A stretch of DNA of 64,000 bases from Siccirubricoccus phaeus (GCF_008360935.1 NZ_SRXO01000004.1:310001-374000); one strand, 5' to 3'. Shown: positions 1 to 8,887, counted from the stretch's first letter. Translations and numbers: made by a program. The notes: generated by a model from the letters alone, not told the origin.

Positions 1-1
1 G

Positions 2-556
2 AATTTCCGCGAAATGCGGTATAGGGAGAAGCCCACGCAGGAGGACAGGGGCAATCTCTACCGCACGCCCGAAGGAGCGTGGCGGCTCCACTACGAGCCG
101 CACGAGTTCAAGAACGAGGCCGGAGCCGCGAGCGAGACCTACGATGTCGAGGTGTCGAAGGATCTCTGGGCCCTCATCGAGCTCTACATCTTCAAGGCCC
201 GGCCGATTCTCTTGGAAGGCGACTCAGAACTCGTGTTCGTCAGCAGGACTGGGAAAGCCATGAGCAGGGTCACCCTGTCCGACACGATCTGGATCCTCAC
301 CAGCATGTCCCTGCCGGACATACCGGGCATGCCGGACGTCTTCGGGTTCCGTTCCCACGCCTTCCGGCATCTCGTGGCCACGGCTTGGCTGAAGGCGAAT
401 CCCGAGGACTACCTCACGGTCAAGCACATCCTGCACGACACGCTCGAAACCGTCCTGAAGAACTACGCGCACGACAGGCCGGACGACGGACTGACCCGCT
501 ACAACAATTGGCTCGGGACGCAGCTGAAGCCACCGCAGAATCTGGATGACGCCTGA
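2..556 (+). CDS. tyrosine recombinase, C-terminal part (5' end outside window)
   Basis: This is the C-terminal catalytic part of a phage-type site-specific integrase. The reading frame is open to the left edge, and the first ATG at 14 is preceded by four sense codons without a ribosome site, so the gene almost certainly begins outside the window. The visible catalytic pattern is HAFRH (the H-x-x-R box, around residue 115), then KHILH, then the tyrosine in the NYAH segment near residue 150. The family's N-terminal SAM-like DNA-binding domain is missing from view. It reads toward the convergent P4-type integrase downstream. Whether the whole gene is intact cannot be judged here. Confidence 0.75.
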   Translation, partial: NFREMRYREKPTQEDRGNLYRTPEGAWRLHYEPHEFKNEAGAASETYDVEVSKDLWALIELYIFKARPILLEGDSELVFVSRTGKAMSRVTLSDTIWILTSMSLPDIPGMPDVFGFRSHAFRHLVATAWLKANPEDYLTVKHILHDTLETVLKNYAHDRPDDGLTRYNNWLGTQLKPPQNLDDA

Positions 557-723
557 CGCGCCCCGGATCGCCGGGGCGAGGTCCACGTCGGGCCCGTTGC
601 AGGCGGCGGCCCGGCCGCTCCGGGGCCGCCTCGTCGGTCGCGTCCACCATGCCATGGCTGGCGCCGCGAGGCGGCGCTCCAAGTTCCGCCTTGAGCGATC
701 GACACCGGGTTCTAAGCAGGCGC

Positions 724-2064
724 CTAGGCGGACCGGCGGAGATCCAAGGTTCGCATCCTCGCTCCCGGCGCAGGACAATGGCTGATGGCCAAGCCCAGAA
801 TCCAGTCCTCCCACTTGCGCATGGTCACCCACCTCGCATCGTTCGGGTTGCGGAGCGGGTGGATCTGTATCTCGAGCTCGTCCGGCCTCCCGTAGACCAA
901 GACCGTCATCCGCGGGCCCTGCTCCCGGACGTGGTGCATGATCGCGGCCAGGTCGACGGGCTTGATGCCGAGCCGGGTCGGCCCATACGTCCCGAACGCA
1001 TGCCTGAAGTCGTGCGGGTCGAGCGGATCCAGCGGCTCGGCCACGGGGTGGTAGGAGATGTGGCCGTCGCAGGGGCCGCCCTTTCTCCTAGGCCGGACCT
1101 GGGGGAAGAGCCAGTCGCCGGGCGCCGGGAGGGCGAGCGCCTGCCTCGCCACGTCCGCCGTGGCGGGCGGAAGGGGCACCACGTGGCACCGCTTGGCCTT
1201 AATGTGCTCCGCCGGGATCGCCCAGACCAAGCCGGACTCGAGTTCCCGGAAGTCCTGCCGCCTCGCGGAGATGACCGTCTCGACGCGCTGGACGGTCAGC
1301 AGCATCAGCAGCCCGGCTAGGCGCGACTGGGCGGAGATAGGCGCCGCCTCGAGCCGCCACGGCAGGAGACCGAGCTCCGCCTCGCTCGGCAGGTGCACCC
1401 TCCGCTTCGTGGCCTTGCCGCGCGGCAGCGGCTTTACCCCGGCGATGAGCGAGACGTCGATGCCACTGCCGGTCTGCTCTGCGACCCAGCTCATGCACGC
1501 CTGCAGGATGGACAGGACGTGCCGCGACTGCGCCGGGACGCCACGCTCGTGGACCGCGTTCCGGATTCGTTTGGCGTCCTCCGGGCCAATCTGCCGGACG
1601 AGCTTGCCCTCCAGAGGCTTCAGATCCCCGCTGTGCAGGGCGATGCGGTAGTCCTTGTAGGTCGCGGGCGCCAGGTTCTCCTTGACGTGGACGAGGTATC
1701 TATCCCGCGCCTCCTTCCAGTCCCACCCGTCCCGCGCCCTGTCGTGGTAGCGCTCCGTGAGACCGTCGTTCTCCAACTCGCGCAGCTTCTCTTCGGGATC
1801 GATTCCCCTCCTAATCAGCTTCCACGCCTCGGCGACATTCTCGCGGGCGGTGTCCGGATCCTCCATGACGCTGGCGTCGCCGACCCGCCAGGTCGTCTGC
1901 TTCGGACCGAACCGCGCGCGCAGGCACCAGATGGCCGACGTCTTGCGCACCCTCAGCGACAGTCCCTTGGACTGCTCGTCGCTCAGGGTGAGCTCCCGCT
2001 TGCCGATCTGCGCGACGGCGGCGGCGACGATGCCCTTGGTCAGCTTCTTGCGCTGGGTTTCCAT
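724..2064 (-). CDS. P4-type tyrosine integrase
   Basis: This site-specific tyrosine recombinase of the prophage P4 integrase class should catalyse strand exchange between the element's attachment site and the 3' end of a tRNA gene. The ATG at 2064 was chosen over the upstream one at 2100 because GGAGG lies six bases before it; the product is about 446 residues, normal for the class. The N-terminal region resembles the arm-binding domain. The catalytic core shows Arg in a QRVETV segment, HDFRH (H-x-x-R box), HH in IMHHV, and a candidate nucleophile Tyr in LVYGR near the C-terminus. It starts about 190 bases from the tRNA fragment and reads away from it, the usual geometry for such integrases. 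Confidence 0.85.
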   Translation of the reverse strand: METQRKKLTKGIVAAAVAQIGKRELTLSDEQSKGLSLRVRKTSAIWCLRARFGPKQTTWRVGDASVMEDPDTARENVAEAWKLIRRGIDPEEKLRELENDGLTERYHDRARDGWDWKEARDRYLVHVKENLAPATYKDYRIALHSGDLKPLEGKLVRQIGPEDAKRIRNAVHERGVPAQSRHVLSILQACMSWVAEQTGSGIDVSLIAGVKPLPRGKATKRRVHLPSEAELGLLPWRLEAAPISAQSRLAGLLMLLTVQRVETVISARRQDFRELESGLVWAIPAEHIKAKRCHVVPLPPATADVARQALALPAPGDWLFPQVRPRRKGGPCDGHISYHPVAEPLDPLDPHDFRHAFGTYGPTRLGIKPVDLAAIMHHVREQGPRMTVLVYGRPDELEIQIHPLRNPNDARWVTMRKWEDWILGLAISHCPAPGARMRTLDLRRSA

Positions 2065-2254
2065 GCGGCCTCCTGGGACACCGTGGGCGACATGGGACAC
2101 CAGCGGGACACCAAATTCAATCCTTCCTCAATCCTTTGCGGTAAGGAATCGAACACAAGGAAAGGAGCCGTTTGCCGGGAGTTCTGGGGGGCGCGGCAGT
2201 GCGGCAAGGACAGGCCAGGCAGGGAACAAGGATACAATCAGCGATCGCGAACTC

Positions 2255-2299
2255 ATGGCATTCAAGAGGTCGTCGGTTCGATTCCGATTGGCTCCACCA
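2255..2299 (+). other. tRNA-Ala(GGC) 3' fragment, probable att junction
   Basis: The segment runs from the anticodon loop (ATGGCAT, anticodon GGC) through the 3' anticodon stem TCAAG, variable loop AGGTC, T arm (GTCGG-TTCGATT-CCGAT), acceptor strand TGGCTCC, discriminator A and CCA. The bases before it (GAACTC and leftward) cannot form the D arm or the 5' anticodon stem CTTGA, so this is not a complete tRNA gene. The encoded CCA and the match to alphaproteobacterial tRNA-Ala(GGC) layout are clear. It most likely is the displaced attachment core left by integration. Confidence 0.8.
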
Positions 2300-2437
2300 G
2301 TTCCGCCGCCGGCTTCCGAGTGATCGGGGCCGGCGGTTCTGTTTCTGCCGCAGCCTCAATGCGGCCGCGCCAGGCGACCGGCGGCGCGCTCTGGCCTCTG
2401 CCGCAGGCGAAGCCCCGCCGGGGCCGCACGGCGAGGC

Positions 2438-2473
2438 TAGAGCGGTTTCGCCTCGCGCTCGGCGGACCCGCTC
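2438..2473. repeat. decayed copy of the TAGAGCGGTTTC hairpin element
   Basis: TAGAGCGGTTTCGC at 2438 matches the left arm of the hairpin elements at 7606, 23249 and 49290. Only a short partner CCGCTC at 2468-2473 remains, and the rest of the right arm is not recognisable. It lies between the tRNA fragment and the formate dehydrogenase operon. The remainder of the gap 2300-2535 shows no gene. Confidence 0.5.
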
Positions 2474-2506
2474 CAGCTCCTTGTCCGGCCGCATTTTCCG
2501 GGTCGT

Positions 2507-2522
2507 CCGGCGATTCCGCCGG
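2507..2522 (-). terminator. possible terminator of the formate dehydrogenase operon
   Basis: A perfect hairpin CCGGCG-ATTC-CGCCGG lies 13 bases beyond the stop codon of the alpha subunit gene, in the right place to end that leftward operon. There is no clear U-tract after it, so Rho-independent termination is only a possibility. Confidence 0.35.
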
Positions 2523-2535
2523 AATTGAAAATGCT

Positions 2536-5310
2536 TTAGCCCGAGCCCCCGGCCCCGGCCCCGGCCGGCGTAACCCTGACGGCGCAGAATTTGAACTCCG
2601 GGATCCTGCCGAAGGGGTCGAGCGCCGGGTTGGTCAGCAGATTGGCGGCCGCCTCGGCATAGCAGAAGGGCAGGAACACCATGCCCGCGGGCACATCGCG
2701 ATCGGCGCGGATCCTGAGCTCCACCGCGCCGCGCCGGGTTTCCAGCCGCACCTGCCCGCCCGGCCGCAGCCCCAGCCGGCCCAGCTCCGCCGGCGAGAGC
2801 AGCGCCACCGCCTCCGGCTCCAGCAGGTCCAGCACGTCGGAGCGCCGGGTCATCGAGCCGGTGTGCCAATGCTCCAGCACGCGGCCGGTGGACAGCACCA
2901 TCGGGTAATCCTCGTCCGGCACCTCGGCCGGCGGCGTGACCCGGGCGGGCACCAGCCGCGCCCGGCCGCTGGCGGTGGGGAAGCCGGTGGCGAAGAGGAT
3001 CTCGTTGCCGGGCCGGTCGGGCGCCTCCACCGGGTAGGTCACCGCGCCCTCGCGCTCCAGCCGCTCCCAGGTGATGTGGGCGAGGGAGGGCATGACGGCG
3101 GCCATCTCGGCGAAGATCTCGCGCGGGCCGGCATAATCCCAGCCGAGCCCGAGCCGGCGCGCCATCTCCTGGATGATCCACCAATCCGGCCGCGCCTCGC
3201 CCGGCAGCTTCACCACCGGGCGCGCCATCTGCACGCGCCGGTCGGTGTTGGTGAAGGTGCCGGCCTTTTCGTAGAAGGCCGAGGCGGGCAGCACCACATC
3301 GGCATGGAAGGCGGTCTCGGTGAGGAAGAGATCCTGCACCACCAGGTGCTCCAGCCGCGCCAGCGCCGCGCGCGCATGGTGCAGGTCGGGGTCGGACATG
3401 GCCGGATTCTCGCCCTCGATATACATGCCGTGGATGCTGCCGGCATGGATCGCCTGCATGATCTCCACCACCGTCAGGCCGGGCTGCGGGTCCAGCGCCA
3501 TGCCCCAGTAGCGCTCGAAGGCGGTGCGGATCTCCGGCTGCGCCACCGGCTGGTAATCCGGCAGCACCATCGGGATCAGCCCGGCATCCGAGGCGCCTTG
3601 CACGTTGTTCTGGCCGCGCAGCGGGTGCAGCCCGGTGCCGGGCCGGCCGATCTGCCCGGTGACCAGGGCGAGGGCGATCAGGCAGCGGGCATTGTCGGTG
3701 CCGTGCACATGCTGGCTGATGCCCATGCCCCAGAAGATGATCGCGGCGCGCGCCTTGGCGTAAAGCCGCGCCACGGCGCGCAGCGTGGCAGCGGGAACGC
3801 CGCAGACCGCTTCCATGCGCTCGGGCGGGAAGTCGCGGATGCGCTCGCGCAGCTCGGCGAAGCCCTCGGTGTAGCCGTCGATATACTGCTCGTCGGCGAG
3901 GCCTTCCTCGATGATCGTGTGCAGCATGGCGTTCAGCATCGCCACATCGCTGCCGGGGCGGAAGGCGAGGTTCCAGGTCGCCAGGCGGGAGAGGCTCTGG
4001 CCGCGCGGATCCATCACCACCAGCTTCGCGCCGCGCTGCTTCACCGCGTTCTTGATGAAGCTGGCGGCGACGGGGTGGTTCACCGTCGGGTTGGCGCCGA
4101 TCACCAGGATCACCTCGGCCTCCAGCGCCGCCGCGAAGGGCGCCGTCACCGCGGCGGAGTTCAGCCCCTCCATCAGCGCCGCCACCGAGGAAGCGTGGCA
4201 GAGCCGCGTGCAATGATCGACATTGTTGCTGCCGAAGCCGGTGCGCACCAGCTTCTGGAACAGATAGGCCTCCTCATTCGAGCCCTTGGCGGAGCCGAAG
4301 CCGGCGAGCGCCTGCGGCCCATGCGCCTCGCGCAGACGGCGCAGCCCGCCGGCGGCGGCGTCCAGCGCCTCCTCCCAGCTCGCCTCGCGGAAATGCGTCC
4401 AGGGATTGGCCGGATCGACCTCGTCATCGGCGCGCTTGAGAACGTCCTCGCGGCGGATCAGCGGCCGGGTCAGCCGATGCGGGTGATGGGCATAGCCGAA
4501 GCCGAACCGCCCCTTCACGCAAAGCCGCTGATGGTTGGCCGGGCCATCCCGCCCCTCGGCATGGACGATCCTGTCGTCCTTCACTGCATAGGTGACCTGG
4601 CAGCCGACGCCGCAATAGGGGCAGAGCGAATCCACCTCCCGGTCGGGCCAGATGGTCCGCGTCTGGTTCTCGTCCAGATAGGCAGCGGGCATCAGCGCGC
4701 CGGTAGGGCAGGCCTGCACGCATTCGCCGCAGCCGACGCAGGTGGAGGCGCCCATCGGGTCGTCGAAATCGAACACCACCTTGGCGGCGGCGTTGCGGTG
4801 GGCCATGCCGATGACGTCGTTGACCTGCACCTCGCGGCAGGCGCGGACGCAGAGATTGCATTGGATGCAGGCGTCGAGATTGACCCGCATGGCCGGGTGG
4901 CTGGCGTCCGGCGCCCAGCGCTTAGCCGCCGGGAAGCGGCTCTCCGGCACTGCCATCCGCTCCGCCCAATGCCAGAAGCGGGAAGTGGGATCGTGCGAGG
5001 TCGCGCGCGCCGGCTGGTCGGCGACGAGCAGCTCCATCACCACACGGTGGGCGCGCTGTGCCCGCTCGCTGGCGCTGTGCACCACCATGCCCGCGCGGGG
5101 CTGCCGCATGCAGGAGGCGGCGAGCACCCGCTCCCCCTCGATCTCCACCATGCAGGCACGGCAATTGCCGTCCGGGCGATAGCCGGGTTCCGCAGAATGG
5201 CAGAGATGCGGGATCTCCGTGCCCAGGCGGCGCGCCGCGTCCCAGATGGTCTCGCCGGGCAAGGCCGCCACCGGGACGCCATCCAGCGTGAAGGGGATCG
5301 GCTCGCTCAT
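2536..5310 (-). CDS. fdh1A: NAD-dependent formate dehydrogenase, alpha (catalytic) subunit
   Basis: This subunit oxidises formate to CO2 at a Mo- or W-bis-pterin centre and passes electrons through iron-sulfur clusters to the NAD-reducing beta subunit. The N-terminus carries a 2Fe-2S domain with Cys37, Cys50, Cys53 and Cys67. Two ferredoxin-like 4Fe-4S motifs follow (CIQCNLC and CVGCGEC), then CPYCGVGC, the cluster next to the pterin. The metal-ligand Cys is at about residue 371 in CTRLCHAS, so this is the Cys rather than the selenocysteine form. At 924 residues it is typical of soluble, cytoplasmic FDHs such as Methylorubrum FDH1. Its ATG overlaps the beta-subunit stop (ATGA at 5307-5310), indicating translational coupling. 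Metal choice (W or Mo) cannot be told from sequence. Confidence 0.93.
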   Translation of the reverse strand: MSEPIPFTLDGVPVAALPGETIWDAARRLGTEIPHLCHSAEPGYRPDGNCRACMVEIEGERVLAASCMRQPRAGMVVHSASERAQRAHRVVMELLVADQPARATSHDPTSRFWHWAERMAVPESRFPAAKRWAPDASHPAMRVNLDACIQCNLCVRACREVQVNDVIGMAHRNAAAKVVFDFDDPMGASTCVGCGECVQACPTGALMPAAYLDENQTRTIWPDREVDSLCPYCGVGCQVTYAVKDDRIVHAEGRDGPANHQRLCVKGRFGFGYAHHPHRLTRPLIRREDVLKRADDEVDPANPWTHFREASWEEALDAAAGGLRRLREAHGPQALAGFGSAKGSNEEAYLFQKLVRTGFGSNNVDHCTRLCHASSVAALMEGLNSAAVTAPFAAALEAEVILVIGANPTVNHPVAASFIKNAVKQRGAKLVVMDPRGQSLSRLATWNLAFRPGSDVAMLNAMLHTIIEEGLADEQYIDGYTEGFAELRERIRDFPPERMEAVCGVPAATLRAVARLYAKARAAIIFWGMGISQHVHGTDNARCLIALALVTGQIGRPGTGLHPLRGQNNVQGASDAGLIPMVLPDYQPVAQPEIRTAFERYWGMALDPQPGLTVVEIMQAIHAGSIHGMYIEGENPAMSDPDLHHARAALARLEHLVVQDLFLTETAFHADVVLPASAFYEKAGTFTNTDRRVQMARPVVKLPGEARPDWWIIQEMARRLGLGWDYAGPREIFAEMAAVMPSLAHITWERLEREGAVTYPVEAPDRPGNEILFATGFPTASGRARLVPARVTPPAEVPDEDYPMVLSTGRVLEHWHTGSMTRRSDVLDLLEPEAVALLSPAELGRLGLRPGGQVRLETRRGAVELRIRADRDVPAGMVFLPFCYAEAAANLLTNPALDPFGRIPEFKFCAVRVTPAGAGAGGSG

Positions 5311-7025
5311 CGCCCGTCCTCCTCAGCGGCCACTCCCTCCGGAAAGTGGCGCAGCAGGCTGGTCAGCGGATTGGGCGCCGCCTGGCCGAGGCCGCAGATC
5401 GAGGCGTCGCGCATCACCGCCGCCAGCTCCGCCAGCAGCGCGCCGTCCCAGACCGGGCGTTCCATCAGCAGGCGCGCCTTCTGGGTGCCGAGCCGGCAGG
5501 GCGTGCACTGGCCGCAGCTCTCATCCTCGAAGAAGCGCATCAGGTTCAGCGCGGCGGCGCGCAGATCGTCGCGGTCGGAGAGCACGATCACCGCGGCCGA
5601 GCCGATGAAGCAGCCATGCGGCTCGAGCGTGCCGAAATCCAGCGGCAGATCCGCCAGGCTGGCGGGCAGGATGCCGCCCGAGGCGCCGCCGGGCAGGAAG
5701 GCCGCCAGCCGATGCCCCTCCGCCATGCCGCCGCAGAACTCCTCCACCAGCTCGCGCAGGGTGATCCCGGCCGGGGCCAGCTTCACCCCGGGCTGGCGCA
5801 CCCGGCCGGAGACGGAGAAGGAGCGCAGCCCCTTCCCGCCATGCCGCCCCTGCGCCGCCCACCATTCCGGCCCGCGCTCCAGGATGTCCCGCACCCAATA
5901 CAGCGTCTCGACATTGTTGATCAGCGTCGGCCGGCCGAAGAGGCCACGCTGGAAGGGGTAGGGCGGCTTGTGGCGGGGCAGGCCGCGCTTGCCTTCCAGG
6001 CTTTCCAGCAAAGCGGATTCCTCGCCGCAGATATAGGCGCCCGCGCCGCGCCGCAGATGCAGCCGCGGCCCGCCCGGCGGCAGCTTCGGCAGCTCCCGCC
6101 GCAGGATCTCCCGCGCCAGCGGGTATTCGTCGCGGAGGTAGAGATAGACCTCCTCGGCCGCGACGACATGCGCGGCGATCAGCGTGCCTTCCAGGATGCG
6201 GTGCGGATCGGTGTTGAGGTAGTGCCGGTCCTTGAAGGTGCCGGGCTCGCCCTCATCGGCATTCACCGCCATCAGCCGCGGGCCCGGCTCGCCGCGCACC
6301 GCGCGCCATTTGCGGCCGGTGGGGAAGCCGGCGCCGCCCAGGCCGCGCAGCCCGCTATGCTCCATCGCCGCCAGCACCGCCTCGGCACTGAGCGCGCCGC
6401 TGCGTACCCGTTCCAGCAGGGCGTAGCCGCCGCCGGCGCGGTACTGCGCCGCATCCACATAGGGGGCGAGATGCGGGTGGGTGTCGTCCTGCCGGATCGC
6501 CTGCAGCACGGCCGGCGCCGTCGCCTGGTGCAGGAAGTGATGCCCCACCTCGACCACCGGCGCCTGGTCGCAGAGGCCGAGGCAGGGCGCGCGCAACACC
6601 CTGGCCGCTGGCCCGACCTGCGCCGGCAGCGCAGCCAGCAGCGCCTCCGCGCCATGCATCGCGCAGCTCAGGCTGTCGCAGACGCGCACCGTGAGCGGCG
6701 GCAGCGCCGGCGCCCCCTCCTTCACCACGTCGAAATGCGCGTAGAAGGTCGCGACCTCGTACACCTCGGCCTCCGAGAGCCGCATGGCCTCAGCCAGCGC
6801 CGCCAGCCAGGGGGCCGGGATCTGCCCGAAGCGGTCCTGGATCAGGTGCAGATGCTCGATCAGCAGGTCCCGGCGGCGGGGGCGGTCGCCGAGCAGTGCC
6901 GCCAGCGCCGCCCGCACCTCGGGATCCACCTGCCGGCCCCGCGGCGTCTCCCGGGCGGCGCGGCGGCCGCGGACCGGGCCGGCCTGTTGCGCAGCCCTGG
7001 ACTCCCTCTGCTGCATCGGCGGCAC
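5307..7025 (-). CDS. fdh1B: NAD-dependent formate dehydrogenase, beta subunit (NuoE-NuoF fusion)
   Basis: This is the diaphorase subunit, which transfers electrons from the alpha subunit to NAD+. Residues about 30-165 form a NuoE-like thioredoxin domain with the 2Fe-2S cysteines Cys116, Cys121, Cys148 and Cys152. The remainder is NuoF-like, with the FMN/NADH-binding stretch GLGGAGFPTGRKW, then ADEGEPGTFKDR, and the 4Fe-4S motif ESCGQCTPCRLG near the C-terminus. The fusion and the 572-residue length match the beta subunit of Methylorubrum FDH1; in Fds enzymes these domains are separate proteins. The listed start is a GTG at 7025. An ATG at 7016 is an alternative, and neither has a strong Shine-Dalgarno site. 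It is the first gene of a two-gene operon. No fdhD or delta subunit gene is visible. Confidence 0.92.
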   Translation of the reverse strand: MPPMQQRESRAAQQAGPVRGRRAARETPRGRQVDPEVRAALAALLGDRPRRRDLLIEHLHLIQDRFGQIPAPWLAALAEAMRLSEAEVYEVATFYAHFDVVKEGAPALPPLTVRVCDSLSCAMHGAEALLAALPAQVGPAARVLRAPCLGLCDQAPVVEVGHHFLHQATAPAVLQAIRQDDTHPHLAPYVDAAQYRAGGGYALLERVRSGALSAEAVLAAMEHSGLRGLGGAGFPTGRKWRAVRGEPGPRLMAVNADEGEPGTFKDRHYLNTDPHRILEGTLIAAHVVAAEEVYLYLRDEYPLAREILRRELPKLPPGGPRLHLRRGAGAYICGEESALLESLEGKRGLPRHKPPYPFQRGLFGRPTLINNVETLYWVRDILERGPEWWAAQGRHGGKGLRSFSVSGRVRQPGVKLAPAGITLRELVEEFCGGMAEGHRLAAFLPGGASGGILPASLADLPLDFGTLEPHGCFIGSAAVIVLSDRDDLRAAALNLMRFFEDESCGQCTPCRLGTQKARLLMERPVWDGALLAELAAVMRDASICGLGQAAPNPLTSLLRHFPEGVAAEEDGR

Positions 7026-7347
7026 CGGGGCTAAGCGCTCCCTTCGGGTTGGCGAACCGACGTCGCGGGCCGCGCCCGCCCTGTAGCAGGAACCGTGACG
7101 TTCATTGGCCCGGCCCTCCGATCCTTCTCGTTGGTCCGATCCTACCGGCTGTGCCTTGCCAGGACAGCCCCGATTTCGCCGGCCTCACCGCCTGTTCGTT
7201 GGCGGCCGGCGGCGGCCATGCCCCGCCGCGCCGTAGGCCGGGCCATGGCGCAGGCGCCGCGCCCCGATTGTGCCACCATGCCGTCATGCCCGCGACACAC
7301 CGCCCCGGCAAATGGAGCATGCCGGAACGGGAGAAGAAGAAGCCGTC
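7026..7347. other. intergenic region upstream of formate dehydrogenase
   Basis: These 322 bases separate the divergent formate dehydrogenase operon and the His-rich gene and should contain both promoters. I see no convincing -35/-10 pair, repeat or RNA gene. Confidence 0.4.
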
Positions 7348-7608
7348 ATGCGCCGCATCACCGCCATCATCGCCCTGGGCCTGCTGGTCGCGCTGCCTGC
7401 CTGCGCCCAGCCCTATTACGGGGCGGCGCCTGCGTACCGTGCCTACCGCCCGGCGCCCTACGCGGCCGCGCCGCTCTACTGGGGCGGCGGCGGGCACTAC
7501 CACCATCGCGCGGCGCCACGATACCACCACCATCACGGCAGGCATCACCATGGCTGGCACCGAGGCGGCCACCATCATGGGCGTCACCACCACCACGGCC
7601 GCCATTAG
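7348..7608 (+). CDS. small His-rich lipoprotein
   Basis: This is an 86-residue exported protein. The start at 7348 is preferred over an earlier in-frame ATG (7270) because it begins a classic signal peptide (MRRITAIIALGLL) ending in LPAC, a plausible lipobox that would anchor the mature protein to a membrane. The mature part is first rich in Tyr, Ala and Pro and then, over its last 40 residues, dominated by runs of two to four His with Gly and Arg. Such composition suggests binding of Ni, Zn, Cu or Co, but no named family is recognised. The TAG stop is also the first three bases of a palindromic repeat. The upstream neighbour is a divergent metalloenzyme operon, a possible but unproven link. 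Confidence 0.7.
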   Translation: MRRITAIIALGLLVALPACAQPYYGAAPAYRAYRPAPYAAAPLYWGGGGHYHHRAAPRYHHHHGRHHHGWHRGGHHHGRHHHHGRH

Positions 7609-7710
7609 AGCGGTTTCACGCTGACTGTGCAGCGCGAAACCGCTCTAGCTTATGGATGGTAGAGCAGATTCACGCCTCCGGGCGATGCCGCCCTCCGGCG
7701 ATCTGCTCTA
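7606..7710. repeat. two-hairpin dispersed palindromic element, copy A1
   Basis: Two adjacent hairpins are present. Hairpin 1 (7606-7647) has 12-bp arms TAGAGCGGTTTC/GAAACCGCTCTA. Hairpin 2 (7660-7710) has TAGAGCAGAT and ATCTGCTCTA at its ends with an inner CGCC...GGCG stem. Nearly identical copies are at 49290-49394 and, inverted, at 23186-23290. The first TAG is the stop codon of the His-rich gene. It could act as a bidirectional terminator. The following 7711-7876 holds nothing recognisable. Confidence 0.85.
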
Positions 7711-7876
7711 AGGCTGCGGCCTCTCGGGCGGCCCAGGCACCCGGCCGCGCCCTGGCCCCCCGGTGCTGCGTGGCCTGGTCCGGCGGCCCGTCCGTGGACG
7801 GCCTCTGGCTCCGACGCGGGCCGCGGCCCATAGCCGGGGCCGTCCGCCGCGCGAGAGCCGCGTGGCCGGGCCGAGA

Positions 7877-8887
7877 TCAGTCGGCGGTGATGCCGGTGCT
7901 CCGTATCACCTCGCCCCAGCGGCGGATCTCGGTGGCGATGAAGGCCTCGTAAGCCTCCGGCGTCGTGCCGCCATCCGGCTTCAGGTTCGGCGGATTGCCG
8001 CCCAGCTCGTTGAGCCGTGCGCGATAGGCGGGATCGCGCGTCACCACATCCAGCTCATGGCCCATGCGTTCGATGACGGCGCGCGGCGTGCGCGAGGGTG
8101 CCTGGATGCCGAACCAGCCGGTCGCCTCCGCGTCCTTCACGCCGGCCTCGGCGAAGGTGGGCACGTCCGGCAGGGCATGCGCCCGCTCGGCCGAGGTGAC
8201 GGCGAGCGGCCGCAGCCGGCCGTCGCGGATATGGCCGATGCAGGACGGCATGTTGTCGCAGGCGGCGTCCAGCCGGCCGGCCACCGCCTCCACCAGCATC
8301 GGCCCGGCGCCGCGATAGCCGACATGCACGATCCTGACCCCGGCGCGCAGCTTGAACAGCTCGAACGCCAGGTGACCGGAGCCGCCGCTGCCGGCGCTGC
8401 CGTAATTCAGCGCATCCGGCCGCGCCTTGGCGGCGGCGATCAGCCCGGCCAGGTCCTTGATGGGCGAGGTGGCGGGGACGAACACCACATTCGGCACCCG
8501 GATCAGCAGCGCCACGGCGGCCAGCTCCTCCGGCTTCACCGGCATGCGCTCGCCGAACAGGGTGTAGTTGATGGCGGCGGTGGAAATGGCGTTGACCAGC
8601 ATGGTGTAGCCATCCGGCGCGGCGCGCGCGACCATCTCCGCCGCGATGTTGCCGCTGGCGCCCGGGCGGTTCTCCACCACCACCTGCTGGCCCAGCCGCC
8701 TGCCGACCATCTCCGCCGCCAGCCGGGCAGCGATGTCCGTGGTGCCGGCGGGCGAGAAGGGCACCACGAAGCGGATCGGCCGTGCCGGCCAGGCGGCCTC
8801 CTGCGACCTGGCGCCGCGCATCTGCGCGAACAGCAAGGCCGGGGCCGCAAGGCTGGCAGTCAGCACGCGGCGGCGCGCGAGGCCCAT
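7877..8887 (-). CDS. Bug-family TTT solute receptor
   Basis: This is a periplasmic receptor of the tripartite tricarboxylate transporter class, which captures a carboxylate and hands it to TctA/TctB. ATG at 8887 was chosen because GGAGGA lies eight bases upstream; the longer frame to the right is a shadow of tctA. A twin-arginine-like leader (ARRRVLT) precedes mature residues starting with the usual WPxRPIR segment. VVPFSPAGTTD around residue 45 contains the Asp that caps the bound carboxylate in characterised Bug proteins, and a PGASGNI loop follows. It is the last gene of a leftward Bug-tctB-tctA-Bug operon, 107 bases after tctA, so this TTT system has two receptors. Ligand unknown. Confidence 0.88.
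   Translation of the reverse strand: MGLARRRVLTASLAAPALLFAQMRGARSQEAAWPARPIRFVVPFSPAGTTDIAARLAAEMVGRRLGQQVVVENRPGASGNIAAEMVARAAPDGYTMLVNAISTAAINYTLFGERMPVKPEELAAVALLIRVPNVVFVPATSPIKDLAGLIAAAKARPDALNYGSAGSGGSGHLAFELFKLRAGVRIVHVGYRGAGPMLVEAVAGRLDAACDNMPSCIGHIRDGRLRPLAVTSAERAHALPDVPTFAEAGVKDAEATGWFGIQAPSRTPRAVIERMGHELDVVTRDPAYRARLNELGGNPPNLKPDGGTTPEAYEAFIATEIRRWGEVIRSTGITAD

Larger units (their letters stand above)
1..2299. mobile_element. end of an integrated genetic element at tRNA-Ala(GGC)
   Basis: Two tyrosine recombinase genes lie next to a 45-nt copy of the 3' half of a tRNA-Ala(GGC) gene that has no 5' half here. Integrases of the P4 type recombine into the 3' ends of tRNA genes, which leaves an intact tRNA at one junction and a displaced 3' copy at the other. 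The displaced copy at 2255-2299 should therefore be the right-hand junction, with the element extending left beyond the window and ordinary chromosome starting at 2300. Element length and cargo are not visible. That both recombinases belong to the same element is inference. Confidence 0.6.

Noticed and set aside
2215-2299. complete tRNA gene
   Set aside because: The bases before 2255 cannot form the 5' acceptor, D arm or 5' anticodon stem; only the 3' half is present.
1393-5961. 1522-residue open frame on the plus strand across the integrase and formate dehydrogenase genes
   Set aside because: It is antisense to two clearly identified genes, has His/Gly/Arg/Pro-rich shadow composition and no domain; long antisense frames are expected in GC-rich DNA.
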